Source: Odoribacteraceae bacterium (GTDB lineage Bacteria; Bacteroidota; Bacteroidia; Bacteroidales; Marinifilaceae). Taken from it: a stretch of 5,814 nucleotides of DNA. The first letter of the stretch is position 1. Each line of letters opens with the position of its first letter. Positions 5,765 through 5,814 of the stretch are shown one piece after another. The translations under genes were made by a program, and so were the position numbers. The stretch spans positions 1-5,814 of the forward strand of contig JAIRKS010000056.1 of the NCBI GenBank assembly GCA_031259905.1. The letters are read 5' to 3'. The notes beneath the pieces are model-generated. The model was given only the letters and a program-made list of their open reading frames with translations. It ran no database searches and was not told the origin of the DNA.

Positions 5765-5814
5765 GTGAGATACAAAAAACTCTTTCTACTGTTGCTGCTC
5801 CTCGTCGTCGGGAG
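5765..5814 (+). CDS. Possible start of a plus-strand exported protein (competing reading)
   Basis: From GTG 5765 the plus strand reads MRYKKLFLLLLLLVVG and continues off the edge. Positive charge followed by a Leu/Val core is a convincing signal-peptide pattern. GTG 5750 is an alternative start in the same frame. Against it: no ATG, no promoter box between 5683 and 5764, and a minus-strand terminator in its leader. Runs of Leu can also be the complement of Gln/Glu codons in the opposite frame. The two readings are alternatives, not both genes. Confidence 0.28.
   Translation, partial: MRYKKLFLLLLLLVVG
5786..5814 (-). CDS. Possible C-terminal end of a minus-strand gene
   Basis: The minus strand reads PDDEEQQQ and then TAG (5788-5786). 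The codons are GC-rich at third positions, as in neighbouring genes, and the acidic-polar tail is a common protein end. The terminator begins 45 nt later, which fits a gene finishing here. Only eight residues are in the window, so the product is unknown. It conflicts with the plus-strand signal-peptide frame over the same bases; I favour this reading slightly because of the terminator. Confidence 0.38.

Noticed and set aside
5697..5768. 24-codon plus-strand frame starting ATG AAA AAA after a G-rich run, with its TGA overlapping GTG 5765.
   Set aside because: It runs through the minus-strand terminator, its translation is not protein-like, and the G-run is explained by the adjacent repeat region.

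Overview
The window looks like a GC-rich chromosome segment from Bacteroidota, probably order Bacteroidales. Four things point there: a FimA/Mfa1-type fimbrillin lipoprotein, a small ECF sigma factor of the type expanded in Bacteroides, a PafA-type alkaline phosphatase next to a DUF4369/TlpA-like lipoprotein, and a perfect TAnnTTTG promoter box before pafA. Strong GC bias at third codon positions would fit Alistipes or another GC-rich relative, but I cannot name a genus from sequence alone.

Layout from left to right. The left edge (1-608, minus strand) holds the first 202 residues of a fimbrillin precursor that runs off the window. Its upstream region (609 to about 960) is AT-rich. It carries a pure (TG)24 dinucleotide repeat 60 bp before the fimbrillin start codon, inside a short open frame that also points toward the fimbrillin gene. 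From about 960 to 1100 the sequence becomes very GC-rich and has competing hairpins, which form a possible attenuator in the leader of a plus-strand ECF sigma factor gene (1125-1673). No fecR-type anti-sigma gene follows. The sigma gene is followed by two tiny frames joined by ATGA overlaps and then a strong intrinsic terminator (1843-1876). The terminator's U-tract overlaps the end of the convergent gene.

The right two thirds are a compact minus-strand unit read from right to left: pafA (alkaline phosphatase, 5584 to 3926), a TlpA/AhpC-like lipoprotein with a degenerate C-x-x-S active site (3929 to 2784), and an RluA/RluD-family pseudouridine synthase (2787 to 1867). Both junctions are 4-bp ATGA overlaps, so translation is probably coupled. 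Upstream of pafA are a TACCTTTG promoter box, a run of ten C, a near-perfect cruciform (22-bp arms, 4-nt loop) and a minus-strand terminator. That terminator probably closes another minus-strand gene entering from the right edge, although a signal-peptide-like frame on the plus strand competes for the same bases.

The most interesting signal is the (TG)24 tract before the fimbrillin gene. It has the structure of a phase-variation switch. Each of its three possible registers gives a different relationship between the upstream frame and the fimbrillin start: stop 41 nt upstream (as sequenced), stop 7 nt upstream, or an in-frame fusion. Whether it varies in nature cannot be judged from one sequence.
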